From contig NC_064552.1 in assembly GCF_023856365.1 (NCBI RefSeq), forward strand, positions 8,237,160 to 8,301,159: a stretch of 64,000 bases of DNA, written 5' to 3'. Under the pieces are notes generated by a model that saw nothing but the letters and a program-made list of their open reading frames with translations, had not been told where the DNA came from and searched no databases. The stretch is from Brienomyrus brachyistius. Taxonomy: Eukaryota; Chordata; Actinopteri; Osteoglossiformes; Mormyridae. This document shows, piece by piece, positions 1 through 48,960 of this stretch. Each line of letters starts with the position of its first letter. Position 1 is the first letter of the stretch. The position numbers and the translations under genes are program-made.

Positions 1-34068
<34,068 letters not shown>

Positions 34069-35177
34069 CTGAAATGAAAGAAGAGGAATTATTAGAACTT
34101 AATGTCCGCATGAAGACCATTCACAACAGCTGATGGCTATACGAAATACTGCATTCAAAATAGCCCATTCAAACTCATTACTCAAATACATTTTATACAT
34201 TCTATTTGATATTCCATCGTCTTCAATGTCATTAGTAGTAAACACCTTTATTAAAAGGAACCTTAATTTCCTGAGCTCATTACATGACAGGACGTCTCAA
34301 AAGTTGTCAGTCATTCATTCTTACATTTAAATAAATAAAAAAAACTACGATTAACCAAATAATAGTCAGCTGTAGTTATTGTGTGTTTTAGTTTAAAAAG
34401 AAACTGGCTACTTCAAGTGGAAAAACTGATTGGCAAAAATGCAGAGAAATATAGTTACTCAGTAAGTACTACTCAGTATTTAAAATGGAACAACACTACC
34501 CAATTTAACTTAGAAATATTTTTATTTCCATATGAAAATCCCAGTTCGTAATGAAATGAACAAATTATTTAAGAAAATTATGCAGAGGGAAAAAAACCAT
34601 TAACTGAAATTATTTCACCAAAAAAATGACGCAAAGCCCATTTTTGTGCTGACTAATATAAAATGTGAAATTAGTTCATCTCTAATCAGGGTACTTTACA
34701 TTTTAATGTTAAGAATTAAAACCTGTCGTTAACACATATAAGCTTGTTAAATGTTGAAGGACATGAGGGAAAAAATTAGTGAAGCAAGAGACAGAAGTTT
34801 AGAGATGGTGAAGAAATGTCACAGATTAAACAAATTAAGTACAATATTCTGCGATAAAGTATTACAAATTAAAAACAAAAAAATGAAATAATGTGTCTTC
34901 GAGTCTTAAGTTTTAAGTGTTGCATGACTAAGATAAAGTGGCATTTGCATTTCATCCAAACAAAAGAAATTTCTCATCAATCCCAGCATAAAAGAATGAG
35001 AATATAGCTGGAACTATCCATTTGTCATAATAATGGGAGGGAACTGTGCTGGAAAAATTGCCAGTAACTTGACGTTCTGCAGGAATCCCCACATATATCT
35101 TTATTTATAGTAATGCTATAATAAAGGATTTGTCGCACAGCTTAATAGTTACTTTATGTTATGTGGGAGTTCCTTTG

Positions 35178-35214
35178 CATCATCATCATCATCATCATCA
35201 ACATCATCATCATC
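35178..35214. repeat. (CAT)n microsatellite
   Basis: About twelve CAT units interrupted once by an extra A. Confidence 0.9.
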
Positions 35215-35595
35215 TTTTGTGTTCCTGCACAGCATTTGATAGGTGGATTGAACTGACGACATTTCACTAGGTCCTGCTCGCGCATTAAGTGGCTTCACAT
35301 CACAGAGAAATGGGATACGATTAGATCCCCCCAGGCTCAGGAAAACATCTTCAATTATCTATCATTATATAGAAGGACCTTTGTATGTCATCAAGGTCAA
35401 AGCATATCGTGTTTTTTTTTCTTTTCTTGGTTGACTGCACGCCTGTCCAGATGGGAGACGAACAGAAACGTCATGCCAGCAGCACCAGTACGAAATGACA
35501 TGTTATTATATGCACCATGAGAATCGTGTGGCAATGCAATCAAGCTATTGTGCGAGTTGGGGAAGGTTTACAGACTTCCATAGAAAGTGCACTGT

Positions 35596-35632
35596 CCCCC
35601 CCCCCCCCCCCCCCCCGCCCAAAAAAAAAAAA
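35596..35632. repeat. C-run followed by A-run
   Basis: 21 C, one G, three C, then 12 A. This explains poly-proline and poly-lysine frames, which are not genes. Confidence 0.9.
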
Positions 35633-37059
35633 TCATCTGCGGCGGGGAGACCTCGAGTTAACACACGTCAGACGGGAGCGGTGTCAGAGCAACAAAGTGT
35701 TCACTGTCAGCTGCCAGCTCCACCATCAGGAGGCCACACAGGAAACATAATCAGAGGTTGGCCGTATCCGGTGTCTGTTCCTAGAAACTAAAGGAGACCA
35801 CAGGTGGAGACGTGTCATCCGTGGCGAGGCAGCTTAACTTAACGTCACGCAAAATAGCTGGCTTCTGACTCTCTTTAAGCAAGCTGCAATGCACGGCTCC
35901 ATGATCCTGCCACCCTTTTTAATGATACATTTTTCATGTAAGACCTTCGAGTCGTTTTGTACAGAATGCAAATATGCAAAATTAAGAATGCAAGTAGTTT
36001 TTTGTCTCTGTCCATGGTACTGACTCCATGTTCAGTGTTTTCCCAATAATGACGCTAAAAGAGAATAGAAAAATTAGCTATATAATAAGGACGTCATCTC
36101 CCTATTAGTTCCTTGTAGTTACATCTGCAGAATAACGCTCGTTATAGAACTTAACATTCATCACATACCGAGTAGAATGTCTTTAAGGAGCTGTCGGCAT
36201 TAGTATAATACGCCTTGAGCACTTGTAAGGAGTTCATACGAATTATGACAGAAAAAAAAACACAAGTGGAATACAGCATAAGCAAGCAGTCATCAGAGTA
36301 ACCTTTAAATGCAGAACACTAGAAGGGCAGAGGAGCTCTCTTTAAACCAGAAAGTCCTTTCATTAAGTAGACTGGTGGCAAGGAAAAAATACCATTTCTA
36401 CATGATGAGAAGATGAGATTTATGGCTCCCTCTGCATAAGCAGAGGCTCTGGGGTGCACAGGCTCGCAAACAGACAGTTTTATTTAACGTGGAGGGGAAG
36501 GAATTTTGTGGAGCAGAATGACCAAACACACCACATATACAGTATGGCCATGACAAGAGAGCTATCGGCGAACTATTTCGAGAGGGCTCAAACCGAAGAA
36601 CAGCAGGTCTTCCAGCAACAGTCCAACATGTTCAGCCCTCGACATTTAGGCATCATACAATAGACTGGGAGCAAAAGCAGATCATGGCATGCATAATACA
36701 TGGACAGGGGCTGATTATTTTTCCATGATGTGTATTCGGATTGTCACTCTGCATTGTTGGCCTGCTCAAAAGAAAACACTTTCATGTATTTTTTATGGCT
36801 GGTCTTTGTTTTTCAAATGGTTCGAGGGATATGAGGAATACAGAAGGGCTGAGCGAATGACCAGGGCCCATACATATATAGCTGACTGCCCCCCCCCCCC
36901 CGTATTCTTTCTGCAATTGATCCATTGTTAATGCAGAAAATACAGACACATACAAATATATACATCTACCCTGAGGGCGAATCCAGCATACTCTCAGCAC
37001 CTACTGCCTAGAATAATAAGGTCTCGAAACAAATAGCATTTGTTTCTGAAAATACAATG

Positions 37060-37072
37060 CCACTAGGGGGCG
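37060..37072 (+). promoter_or_regulatory. strong CTCF-like core motif
   Basis: CCACTAGGGGGCG is essentially the CTCF core consensus. It is the best match I noticed in the window and lies outside any recognised repeat. Confidence 0.45.
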
Positions 37073-38189
37073 TAATTAGCTTATACAGTGGGTCAAAGGT
37101 GTTTGTTTTGTTTTTTTGTGTGTGTATAAGGCAGTAAAAGGGTAAAGCTGCCACATAAACGCTTGTATGAAATATACGGATGGTAATCGGAAATTATTTG
37201 GCATGGATCAATTTCCACCTTTATTCCCAGGCAGGAGCCTGCTAGCTTTAGTTACTGATGAGCAGGATGGGAGGTCACTGCTTTAAAACAGAATCAAGCC
37301 GTTTGTAGTGTCTCCCAGACCCAGCCTAGTTACTCACCGGTGAGCTTTAGCTTAGCGCTGTACTCGCAGGGCCGAAAGCCCCTCCACAGGCTTGCAGGCA
37401 GTGTCACACTCTGAGCCAATAATAAGGCCAAAAACAGTAAGCTATCTAGGAGTCCCGGAAATATTTATAAACAAGCAGGTGCTGCTTAGAAAACCCACAG
37501 AATCTGGCATTGAGGTAAACCATGGATCAGACTGGAATTGAACCTGAAGCTACTTTAGAGTCGTGTCTGACAGCCTTAGCTCTTTATCTGGATTACACAC
37601 ATCACCTGTGGTGAATTAGAACAGACAGGCAGCTCCGCTCCACATGAACTAATGACCTTCTGTAAGGCGGCGAACCTACCACACTCACCGCAAAGCCTTT
37701 CAGCCGTGATCGACACCTCCCCGATGCATTCTGCCCACCGAGAGTCAAGTTGCCCCCGCGCTGTCATTTAGTGGAGGGAGCCCACCCTCACGTCACTGGT
37801 ATGGAAAACCACAGGCATTTCACCCTGGCTTGTTCGAGTTAAATGTTCCCGTAAAGCACCATTTAATCTGACAGTGTGGCTTCGATGGTACATTTAATAA
37901 TAATGACACAAAATAACATTTTATTTGCCTCGCCATCTTCTTCAGGCTCAAAGCGCTTTACAAGAGTATTAGGAGAACGATACGAAAGATGTCAAAGCAA
38001 CAGAATAGCAGTATGTGTCAAAGTAATTCGCAAAAGTAAACAAATTAGCTTCATAAGTCAGTCTAAAGTCTAATTAAGCCAAGTAAGGGATCGAATCTGT
38101 TAACATTCAGATGCTCCTCAGATAAAGGTACAGTTTTGTGCGTGCACATTCAAGACACTGATTCTGAATATTTTGTTCAGCCTGCTCAT

Positions 38190-38232
38190 TTATATATATA
38201 TATATATATATACACACACATACGCACGCACA
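38190..38232. repeat. (TA)n/(CA)n compound microsatellite
   Basis: About 12 TA units followed by imperfect CA-type units. Confidence 0.9.
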
Positions 38233-38788
38233 CTAAAAATGTACTGAGCCCTGAAAGGCTTCCACCTGTCTGGGGGCTTGCTCGGCACTCTGCCATGTCA
38301 TGCAATACATTCGTCTTCCATCCAGGGTTTTGCTTCCTAACTCAATAACGCTTGCAGAAATGCTTTCAAAACCCAGAACCTCGGGCCACATTAACGCACA
38401 GATAGCTAAGTTAATGTAGCACTGAAATCACCTCCCGCTAATAAAGTATTACATTTTTCACCACGCCGCTGGTACCGGTTTTGGAGCAACAGGACTATCT
38501 GCCAGGAGGTGCCATTAATTTGTCTTTTGTTTCATTAGCTGTGATGGACTGAACTACACGGCATCCCTGCGCATTTACTTATGATCCATATCCGAATTGC
38601 GGCCACAGTCAAGTTAATTGCAATGCTAATTTATGCTAGACTCAAACTCAGTGGTGCCCCAGAAGAACTGGTCAGTCTGTGTGGCCCAAAACCAATAACA
38701 AACATTTAAGCAGGAGTTCTTAACCAAATACGAAGTCTGCAGAAGCTCTTATCATCTACCCTCTTCTGAAATGTTATTTCCCTTAGGC

Positions 38789-38944
38789 CAGTGTTTCCCA
38801 ATCAGGTCCTGGGGGACCTGCAGACTGTCCATGTTTTTTGGGAGCTGGAGGGGAGCAAAAATGTGAACTGTTTGGCAGGAAGCTGGGAGAGAGCAAAAAC
38901 ATGGACCGGCTGTGGGTCCCTAAGGACCGGGTTCAAAAACACTG
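38789..38944 (+). mobile_element. hAT-type MITE copy 4
   Basis: A 156-bp element with ends CAGTGTTTCCCAATCAGGTC and a TTCAAAAACACTG end. It is flanked by an exact 8-bp duplication CCTTAGGC (38781-38788, 38945-38952). Same family as 21908 but with internal deletions. Confidence 0.87.
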
Positions 38945-39011
38945 CCTTAGGCTAACATGTATGACAGGCAATAAAATTGAACAGAAGAAAAGCTGAGAAA
39001 AGCTGAATTTA

Positions 39012-39060
39012 CCATCCATCCATCCATCCATCCATCCATCTAACCTCCAACCACTTACTC
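39012..39060. repeat. (CCAT)n with SINE 3'-end fragment
   Basis: Six or seven CCAT units followed by a TAACCTCCAACCACTTACTC stretch, comparable to the 3' end of the SINE at 33367 but truncated. Confidence 0.5.
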
Positions 39061-40548
39061 ACTAAAGTTTTGCATTGCAGAGAATATATCAACATATTAT
39101 TAGTACCGGATTCTGCATCTGATAATACCTTGGAATATGTTGGAATTATGTTGGGGGCATGTTAAAATATAACTGAGTGAGTCCCAATTTCATTTCCCAG
39201 TCACAAAATACATTCACGAAAAACAGACAAAACGTGAAACAGACAAAACACAAAACAAAAACTGAACAAAACAGCAAGTAAAATTGTTTTATAGGTGACA
39301 AGTTGTTGCAGTATAACTGTGCTGCAGAACGTATGCCATGTCATATACTCCAGATTAGCATTACGCTAATCAGATTCCATCAAGCATATATTATCATTAT
39401 GGAGCCCTTGTGCAGTCCTTTCCATGTGATTGACATTCTATTGATGACATGTACTCCCGCTGGTGTATTTCCCATTTGGGGTTCTTTACTCCCATGGCTC
39501 GGGGGCCATCCAAAACAATAAAGAGCGCACCTCAATCTTAAATGAAAATGCCATCGTCTGTATTACTTCATTTCAGACCTCGGCATAATTCACTCCATAA
39601 ACAATTAGGTGGGACGTGAGCCTTGTTTCTGTCAGGCATTGAGGAAAAATGCTGAACAAGGCGCTGGATCTTGGCCTGGGCCAAGAAACCTGTTTCCACG
39701 GGCAGCCAGTGCCAAGTGCTTTTAATTAAACAAACATGGTACAGCATCCATTCTGAGCTACACGGCCACGGTAGCAGCATAGTAGTCCACCCTCACACGA
39801 AAGACCCTTTCCATGTAATACAATTTGTACCTGTACACAAATCTATCTATGGGGAAAAGTGAATATTTAAGAATCTGTTGATACGTTTTCTCATTGTATT
39901 ACAACATAACCCAACTTAGGCATCACCCATAAAAGGTAATTGCTACAATATAGAATCTAGAATATAATCGTCTTTAGGTAGTGCAGTGCGTCTTTCCAAT
40001 ATTTTACTGTTTGTTAAGTTGTCCACAAAGACTGGTTACAACAGGACCTCAGTGACTGAAGACGATGTTCACAGACAAGGACTTGGTTGATGTTTAATGA
40101 CATATTCAATACAAGGCAACTAGCCACAAATCTGATGACTCCCAGATGATAATTTCTGGTCCAAGATACAAAGCAAAAATCCATCCAGATGAACAGACTA
40201 AAAAAATGACGCACGGTGTGAGCAGGAAGTATAGCCTGTCGAACGTTTCACAGAGAGGCATGCTGTGTTTGGGTTGCATCATATAAACCACTTATTACGC
40301 CTAAGAAAAAAAAAAACTTTCACTAGTAAAGTGCTGGAAAGGGCACAGTCAGGGATCTACTGAGTGGTGAAAAAATAGTTAGATGAGTCACCATTCACCC
40401 TCTCCTCGACAGGCATACGCCAAAGGAGCCTGCTGGACCTCATGCTTGTTTCCCCACATTGAAAGGTTCCGGCTGCTCCGTTACCATGCGGGGTGCTCTT
40501 TCTCAGCATGATTTTAGTTCACTCGGTACCTACGAGGTGCAAAGCTCC

Positions 40549-40681
40549 GGCCCAGAAAATACAAATCCAGACCAAGGTTTTGTTTCAACCAACCAGTTCA
40601 GCATTAAGAGGCACAGTCACAGAGTACCCAACTGGTTGGTTGAAACGAAATCTTGGTCTGGATTTGTACTTTCTGGACCGG
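40549..40681. mobile_element. 133-bp palindromic foldback MITE, copy 2 (best arms)
   Basis: The arms CAAATCCAGACCAAG.TTT.GTTTCAACCAACCAGTT are inverted with very few mismatches over about 55 bp, around an AGAGGCACAGTCACAGAGTA-like centre. The whole element can fold into one hairpin. The flanking AGCTCC/GGAGCT extends the palindrome; no separate target duplication is obvious. Confidence 0.85.
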
Positions 40682-43600
40682 AGGAGCTTTCCTCCTCTGG
40701 AACCTGCAAAGGTGTGGCGCACAAGGTGATTGTGGTTATGGCAAAACATTCCTGTCCTAATGGGAGAGGGTGACAATGTCCCAAAATCTTGAAACACTGG
40801 ACCAATGGACATGGAAAGGATGCAAGTCACACACCAGTACAATCAAAGTCTCCAATGGTCAACCAAAATGAACCCATCTGGCAGATTCTACATTAGCCAA
40901 CCACCATCGATAAGTAACAGTGCAAGAATTGTGCTCCATTCCAAGACACACTGATAATCGATGACTAAAGCTGATATCTTTTGGCACCTGGAGGCACCAG
41001 TTCCCTATCAAATCACATGTATTGATGTTTCTCTTAATTTGGTGTTACCCTTATTGTAAATGACATTCAATAAATTCAATACATGCATGGTAAGATATAC
41101 CCAATGTCTCATCTCAAACTTCATCTAAGGGAACCTAAAAAAGAAACAAACGTGCCGCGTATTTGAAACTGAATGCAATAAAATATTGCTACAAAGCATC
41201 TCATGCAAATTTAGAATATCAATTACATTTAAATGTGTTGAGTATTTACATCAGGTTTAGGTGTTAAATAACAGTATGCCTTAACGTATAAAAACTGTCA
41301 GAAATATTTCCATTACCATCCACAACAGACATTTTCCTACAAATTTGGACCTTATGGTTGTTTGCAGAGTATTTTCAGCATCAGTATTTATAAGGAATTA
41401 AATTCTATCAAATGCAGTTAATTGTGGTTACTGAGAGCAGCAAATTAAGCGTCAACCTGATCCACCTGTTTAAAAATAGTTGTTGTATAAAAAAATGATG
41501 GAATATGGGTATTAATTGTTTTTTGTGAGAACTACTGAACACCAAGAACTATGTATATCTAGCCTTCTTGCCCTTGTGAAAAAATAAATAAAATGTTTAA
41601 TGGGAGTAAAACTAGAGTGCAATCTACCTCAGCTGTTTATTTCTCTCTCTCCCTGAAGACAACAAAATTATTCTTTTTGACAGTGAAAAGAGCCCGGCTG
41701 TCCCCTGAAGCAGGTCTTTGCATTTATCTTGATGTATGTAGAGCTAAAGTGAGTTGGCTGGGGGAAACATGTACATCATTCACACAGAGGACCTGAAAAG
41801 TTATTTATGCAAATCTGGGACGTGACGCGTCAACATTTAAGGGGAGACATTGGTCTTACACCCCCTGGTCAAACTGAAAATGCTACTAACATCCACAAGA
41901 TCAGTAATTGTGTTTATGTTTGCATATATAATTAAATCACCAAACCCAGGAATATCACAGTGCAAATATCCAGTACATTACATCTCAGGTGGAAAGTGGC
42001 AGCTACTTTCAAAATAGTAACAAACTGCAGCTTTTTAACTTTATACACATAACAAATAAAAAAACAACATAGCAGCTGTGGGTTAAGAACAGGCTTCTAG
42101 ATTGGTCAATATAGCAAGAAGATCATGAAACATTTTCTGCTGCGATCTCTACTCCATTACTGTGTGTAAGATTTCACCAGCTGTTAAACAGCACCCAGTT
42201 GTAGCCACAATGTCAATGTGAAACCATTGGTGAGCAAATGGCTAGAAGCAACGTCACAGTAATGCCTTTTTCGCGGCGAGGGAATCGCCACGGCGTATTT
42301 TTACAATAACAGGAACCCTCAAGTGGTTTTGGCCACTTGATTGCGTTATCTGCAATCTCTCACATTTAGGAAAAATCAGTCAAATAGAGGTCATAAATGA
42401 AAAATTAATAATACATTTGAAAGTAAATTATTCTGGGGAAAATATATTTTTGGCATTTCCCACCAAACCGATGTTAAATTATATATACATAATTTAAGTA
42501 CTAATAATACTGAGGTATAAATGTCAACTCAGATAATAAAAATGGATCTATCAAAAGGCTGGGGTTTAAAAAACAAGGTTATAAGGAGTGAAGAAAGTCA
42601 AACCCAAACTCTTCGTATCACATGTGCAACTGAAACATTAAAACGTGCAACAATGTTTTCTTAAATGAACAGCTCCCTTCATAATCACACTACTGTTCTG
42701 TGGAGGGAAGTGGGGGCCTCGTCCAACCTGATGGCGAGTCAGGTTACAGTCATTGTTCTAGTTGATCTGTCCTTACATATCAGTGTCTTTTGCTACTGTT
42801 CGGACAGGTAACCAGAGACCACACCATCCTTTTCACGCTGGGGACCGAATACCCAGTACGTGAGGTGTTCGCGTGTTTGGGGGATCCCCAAATTAAGTTC
42901 TGCTCAGAACTCATCACGTCACCTGCTGCAGCCATCTCTTACATGCCCTTTTGTCTGTCATCACAAGCTCCATCATATACGCTACACGTTTTTAACCACA
43001 TCAATAACACACTGGTTTAAGAAGACAGCCTGGAAGATGGAGACTTGAGACATTCTGTTGTAGCAACCATGATCAGGGCACTTCAGCTAAAGTACTAGAG
43101 AAGACGGGGAACAATTGTTGCATGGGGTCAGTTGTTGGAAGGACTTTTAACACACTTCAACAACTATCTTAAGTTTCCTAGCAACACATCTGACACGTTT
43201 CAAACATGTAAAAGTACACAGACTGATGAGTAAACAGATACCAAATTCGTTTCAACACTGTTCCCGGTCTCCAACAGCTGAAGATATAGGTAAAACCATA
43301 AGTTGAATTTCAACAAACATTATCTGAACATCTTGGACAATTAGACTATGTTAGGATGCTAAATTAAAACACTAATGTTTAATACATCTATTTTAATATT
43401 TAACACTTTCACAGTTTTATGGTATTAATACTTTAATAGTCTTGAGATGAGCTGGTATAGAGGGTAGAGTTAACCAAACTGAAAAAATGAAATTGAACAC
43501 AGCAATAAATAATTTATAAGGGGCAATACTGAAGGTTGGTGAAAGTGTTAGTAATTGTAATCAGTAATCAGCTACATAGAGCACGAGTGAATTTTAAAGT

Positions 43601-46600
43601 GGGAATGTGGTTTTAGTCAGGTTCAGGGCCATGCAATGTGAATGAGAAATGCACAGAGAGTTTCCCTTCATTTTGCGCTGTGCTCTGAAGCTTATTAATA
43701 CGCCTCCCCAGTAGAAGCCCTCCCTCAAAATAACACAAGGCTGTTTTTAAACTGCCATCAACCAGACCATTCTAATTAAAAATGCAATTCATAGACCAGC
43801 TTGCAAACCATAAACATTCATCCACTTGATGAAAATACGGTTTAAAAGAAATAATCTCAACGAAGAACGCAGATTGAATCTGAAACATGCATATAGCGCG
43901 GTTTTGATGCTATCTTGAGTAAGCATACAAAACAAGAGCGAATTCGAAAGAAACGGAAAATTACACTTCAGTCTGATTACAAAAGCTATGAACAAAGCAG
44001 CTAAAATGTACCATCATAAGTCAAAAGGCTTATATTATATAAATTTTACCCAGGACATCGCAAGAACAACATTATGCCAATTTAGCAAAGCCCAGAATCC
44101 TTTCTTCACATTTTGGAGTGTTCAAACAAAATGAGTACAGACTTAAAGGTGATAGCATTTTACGATATTTACTGTAAACCCTAAAGAGAAAATAACCCTA
44201 ACCCTTATGTGTTATGTAAATAACTATACCAGATTTTTATTATTTGCTTTTTGTACACATTACATGAGTCAACTTTGGGTTAAAGCCAGGGAAATACCAG
44301 GGACATTTAAAAAAAAAATGGTGGAAAGAAATTATTACTTTTTTAAAATGTATTATTATGCATCATGTTATCACCAATTGTCAAATATTATGGTAACTGC
44401 ACCACATGTAAATACAGTATTATAAAAAAAAATCGATCATCACAAAGCTGTGTAAGAAGGCAGAGAAATTAAAGTCTATAAATGATGCTAGCTCAATCTA
44501 ATATATAAGTCTATTTATCACTGGGAGAACTCCAAATAACACAAATATTCTAAATACTACCATATATGAAATTGTTACTCTGAAAGCTATGATTTCACAG
44601 GTGAAATCTGTTCCAAATCACGCCCTCACAGAAGGAGTTATGATTCTGGGTGTTTATCTAAGGTTATGCTTCCCTTAAAACAATTCTTTCTACTTCCATG
44701 CATACTGTGCAGGACAAGACTCTAGAATAACTTTCAAAAAGTAACCGCGAAAGGGTAGACGAAGCACAGGAAGCAGGAACAGAGGAAGAACTTAAAAAAA
44801 AAACATAGCCGGTAAAACAAAACGTCCTGCATCTCCATCAAAAATGCTTTTAATACATTAAGCCGTAAAAAAAATCTGCATTGCGTAAATAAAGTAAATA
44901 AACAAACTGAGGTAAGTAAAATACTTCCACGCAATGGCTGCCTAGAGTGAAGCACTTTGACTTCGAATTAGTACTGAGGCATTACGGAAGTACGCGGAAA
45001 CTAAGCTGACTATAATACTGAGATGCTACTGATTATCGGTACATAAGCAAGCTCGCTAGGGTGGGCGACCTCCAGGAGCCAGGCTGGGCAGCTCTGCCTT
45101 AAGCTAACAATGAATCAAATTTTGTTTCTCTCATGACCTAGCCTCTCTTGGCCAGTATTGTCAGTATGTTAGGGAACTAGCTAAACAAAGCGGCATAAGA
45201 GATGAAACACATCACAAATAAAGATTTTACTCTATAAACTGACTTCTGCCTATTCCAAACATTTACAATATTTATAAGTGAAGCCTCATCCGTGTATGTT
45301 ATTTATAGCACAAATATTTATACTTTCGTTAATATCACGCATACACCAAGTTCCAGAACTGTGTACGGTGCCCTTTGAGTCCATTAATTATAGAGAGGCA
45401 AACAGAACATGTCTCGGCACTGTTTATCATTGTTTCAAAATATTTGTCCAGGTCATGACAAAATTCAAATTTCTCAATTCCTCAAGGCAATTGAAGCTGG
45501 CTGTTGTTTACCAAACATTTTCACCTCAGATGCTTTCCAAGCCATGTGATATAAACTGCCCAACTGATACATGCTACAGACAATTCCAATTTATCTTTTG
45601 TAGTCGGATTGAAAGGGATTACACCCATGGCAGACTTGACAGCTCTCACACTTTTTATTACATGAGCTAAACTTGAGCAGGAGCCTCGTTGATGAATCGT
45701 TTATCATACAGTCACTGGGTAATTAATTTATACATCATGTTAACCTGAAAATGGAAATGCAATTCCACTGAAAATATACTATTATTTGATACAAACTCAA
45801 TAACAGCCCAACTGAGCTTTACCGAACAATTAACAAACTCCTTAGCACACTCCAGCTGTGAAATGATTATTGTCATTAATATAGATCTCACATGGGTCTA
45901 ATTTATGCATCCAAATCACCATGGTTTTGTTCATATTCCATCAAAATGAAAATGGAAAACAGCCCCTCAGTCAGTCTCTGCAATTTCAGGCTATATTATT
46001 ACTTGTTTGTTTTGTTATTATTCAATACAATAACCGATTTCACAGAACTGATTTCAACAGAAACGGAATGTAGACAAAACAATCCTACAACAAAAACTAA
46101 GAGGTAATTTAACTTAAAGGTCTGAGTAATTATGAGTTATTCAAATTGGCATCTGCAAAACGGACCTTAAATGTATTTCATTGAATCTTGAGGCTTCCAA
46201 TATGTTATGAGCATAAAGAGTCACTGTAAATTCTGCCTAGTTGCAATCTGTAAATCAGCGGTTGGCTTTGATGCAAAGGCTAAATAAAACACCGATCTAC
46301 GTCTTTTCTATTCATCCATCTTCTGCATGCTTCTATTAAGTTTTAAGCACAAAAATGGAAGCGTGTTAGGAGGGATAAAAAAATCCTGACCATCTGCCTT
46401 GACTTCTAAAGCCTGCCGTCACTGGTTTCCTTCCTTTGAAAATAAACTAAAAAAGATCAAGGTCAGCCTTTTCACTTTTATCGTAGAGCCCCTTTAGCTA
46501 CCAGCAGCTAAATGCCACAAAAATAAGTATAAACAAACATAAATCAATACATAAATACCAGAACATCTGCACCTTTACGATAAACATCTTTGCCATAAAT

Positions 46601-47439
46601 ACTGTTATATTAATATTCTCGACACTAGATGACAATTTAGATGAACAAGGGGACTAGCCTGTCACCGTAAATTTTCACACATTGTGTTTTTCCTAATGGT
46701 TCATGGCTAATGCATAATGGTGAATTACTATAAATTTTAATACCTGTGCAAATTCTGAGTGAATGATTAATATAAATTGACTAGGATATATAAAATAATT
46801 CAGACAATTTGACAAAAACAGGAAAATAAAACAAATCTCCATTCCCAAAAAAGTTTAACCAACTTAAAATTCAGACAATACAATTTTGCCGCAACACTAC
46901 AGCCCTATAACAATTACAATTAATCTATATATTGCAATTGCAAAATTTACCAATTTTTGTATAAAAACCAGCTGGTTGGGTTACTGCTTTAGCGAATAGT
47001 GGCAGGTGGTTATCTCAGAGCACTTCATGCATCTCCTGTTGTTTTAGATGGAGAGTATTTACTGGCAAACATTTTCATCTTGCAGGAAATCCTCATTTTT
47101 ATCAACATCTAAAGCAGGAAGCACACTCTACACCCATGTCTGAGTAATTAAAATGCGCATTTTTACATCCATACAGTGAAATCAATGTATCATCAAAATG
47201 GAAATTGTACAGTCACAGGTTATATGTTATAATTAATTTTCTATACATCAAACACCCTCCCCCCCTTGACATTGCATAATGTACGAGGATCTATAGTGTT
47301 GCATTTTATCTATTGCTACGTTTGAAAGGTGCTGTATCTTTATGGCTGCAATAAAGCTTACACATGTCATACCTAGGCATTCATCGCGGGCTCAGCCAAA
47401 TGGACTAGTTGGCTTGTTGACAGCTATATGTATGTGACT

Positions 47440-47490
47440 CACTCCTATGTCACTTTGGCCAAAAATGTCTGCTAAATGAATGAACATTAA
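47440..47490 (+). mobile_element. SINE 3'-tail remnant
   Basis: CACTTTGGCCAAAAATGTCT followed by GCTAAATGAATGAACA resembles the widely shared fish SINE/LINE tail (CTTTGGATAAAAGCGTCTGC type). The body upstream (about 47330-47440) is too diverged to assign. Confidence 0.55.
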
Positions 47491-48837
47491 TATTCAAAAA
47501 TATATAGAGTCTCTGCTGCAGCTGCAGAATGTGGAGACTCAAAAACTTCGTCATCCTATGCTAGTGACTTAAAAAAAACGAAAAAACCTGCCACTGGAAA
47601 AGGCTACATTCGATTCCAGGCAGCATCCTGGAAATGTCTGTGCAGGGAAACAGGTTGGTAATTCGGTAGAAAATAGAAAGGAAAAAAGATTCAAAATAAA
47701 AGCAAACCATCGAACTGGTCAAAACATGCAGCAAACCTAAATGCAAGGGCCCTGCATTCTTTACGCAATTAGAATCAAACTATGAACGTCTCAAACTCTG
47801 AGAAGCCCTCACCGCCCTTTGAGATAGACCGCTGTCTTTGCTTACAGCCCAATTAAACTGCAGGTGTTAGGCAATTTAACAATTAAACAAAAGAATCAAC
47901 TGCAATTATCACCAGCATGTGACTTAAAAAGAAATGATGTTTAGATTCAGTTTTGGGATTTCCCAAAAATACAAAATAAATCATTTAACAAACAAGATAA
48001 AATTGGTTAGAATTAGCTACCAGTGTTCAATAATCTAACCAAATAGTCATTAATTCAATAGAAAAGTAACCTGCCACCATCCAACATTTATGTGATTTAT
48101 ATACATGAATATTTAGCTTGTACATTAAAAAAAGATTATAAGAAGATGCTGAGTTTGAGTGATTGTGTCATAATTTCAGGGTTTCTACTGCAACTACACA
48201 ACACTTCTGTTACAAGCATGATTCCTCTGCCATTAATGATGTATGGCGCTTCAAATGCTATATAATTCCAGCAACTCAACACTGAAACCACTGAATCGCG
48301 TATACTGGAGAAACTATAGACTTTCCTGCAAAGTTACAAATGTTCATGTTTAATGCATGATAGATTGTTTGGTTCCTACTCAAGCTGTTTTTACATATAT
48401 TTTGATAAAGTATTAAACTAAGGGTATGATCTATCATACTGTACATAAACAGAAATGAATCATACAATCACAGATTCCAACATTTGGGTCTACACACACA
48501 AAAAACATCAAAAATTCTTAACACTCTTCATAAAGAGGTTAGTAAACGTTTTATTTATTCGAAACTACCAACAGCTGCTGGCTAAATTTAGCTACCGGTG
48601 GGGTGGCAGCATGTAAAACCATGGTGTGGCAACTCGGCTCCGTCTGGCTCCCGCGTTCTGCCGCCTCGTTAAAACTTTTTTATCCGGCAAGCCACAGGTG
48701 CACGTCGCATGGTGTCGGAGTCTGCGGACGATAAGGCGTAAGGGTAGGAGCAACAGCCCACCTACAGCACTGCCAGGATTCTCATGTCAAAATAGATCTG
48801 TGCCATTTCGGATTTCGTGTGTTTTGAGTCAGGATAC

Positions 48838-48960
48838 TGTGATGGAAGCCATTGTGGGTAAAGCATTCAAAAAATATTACGTCAGAATCAGAATCATAAT
48901 TCGCTTTATTGGCCAGGTACGACAGCATATACTGTTCTTTATTCGCTCTGGCAGTATTCA
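48838..48960 (+). mobile_element. possible 5' LTR fragment followed by a retroelement tail
   Basis: TGTGATGGAAGCCATTGTGG continuing to AAAGCATTCAAAA resembles the start of the LTR at 53773 (TGTAATGGAAACCATCACAG). The similarity ends after about 40 bp, where a CAGAATCAGAATCATAATTC / GCTTTATTGGCCAGGTA sequence common at fish non-LTR 3' ends begins. It would mark the left edge of the retroviral remnant, but it is short. Confidence 0.4.

Noticed and set aside
38136..38348. Frame with YIYIYIYTHIRTH
   Set aside because: Produced by the TA/CA microsatellite.
45278..45670. 130-codon plus-strand frame
   Set aside because: No similarity, start codon GTG, and frames of this length are expected about once by chance in 64 kb of this composition.
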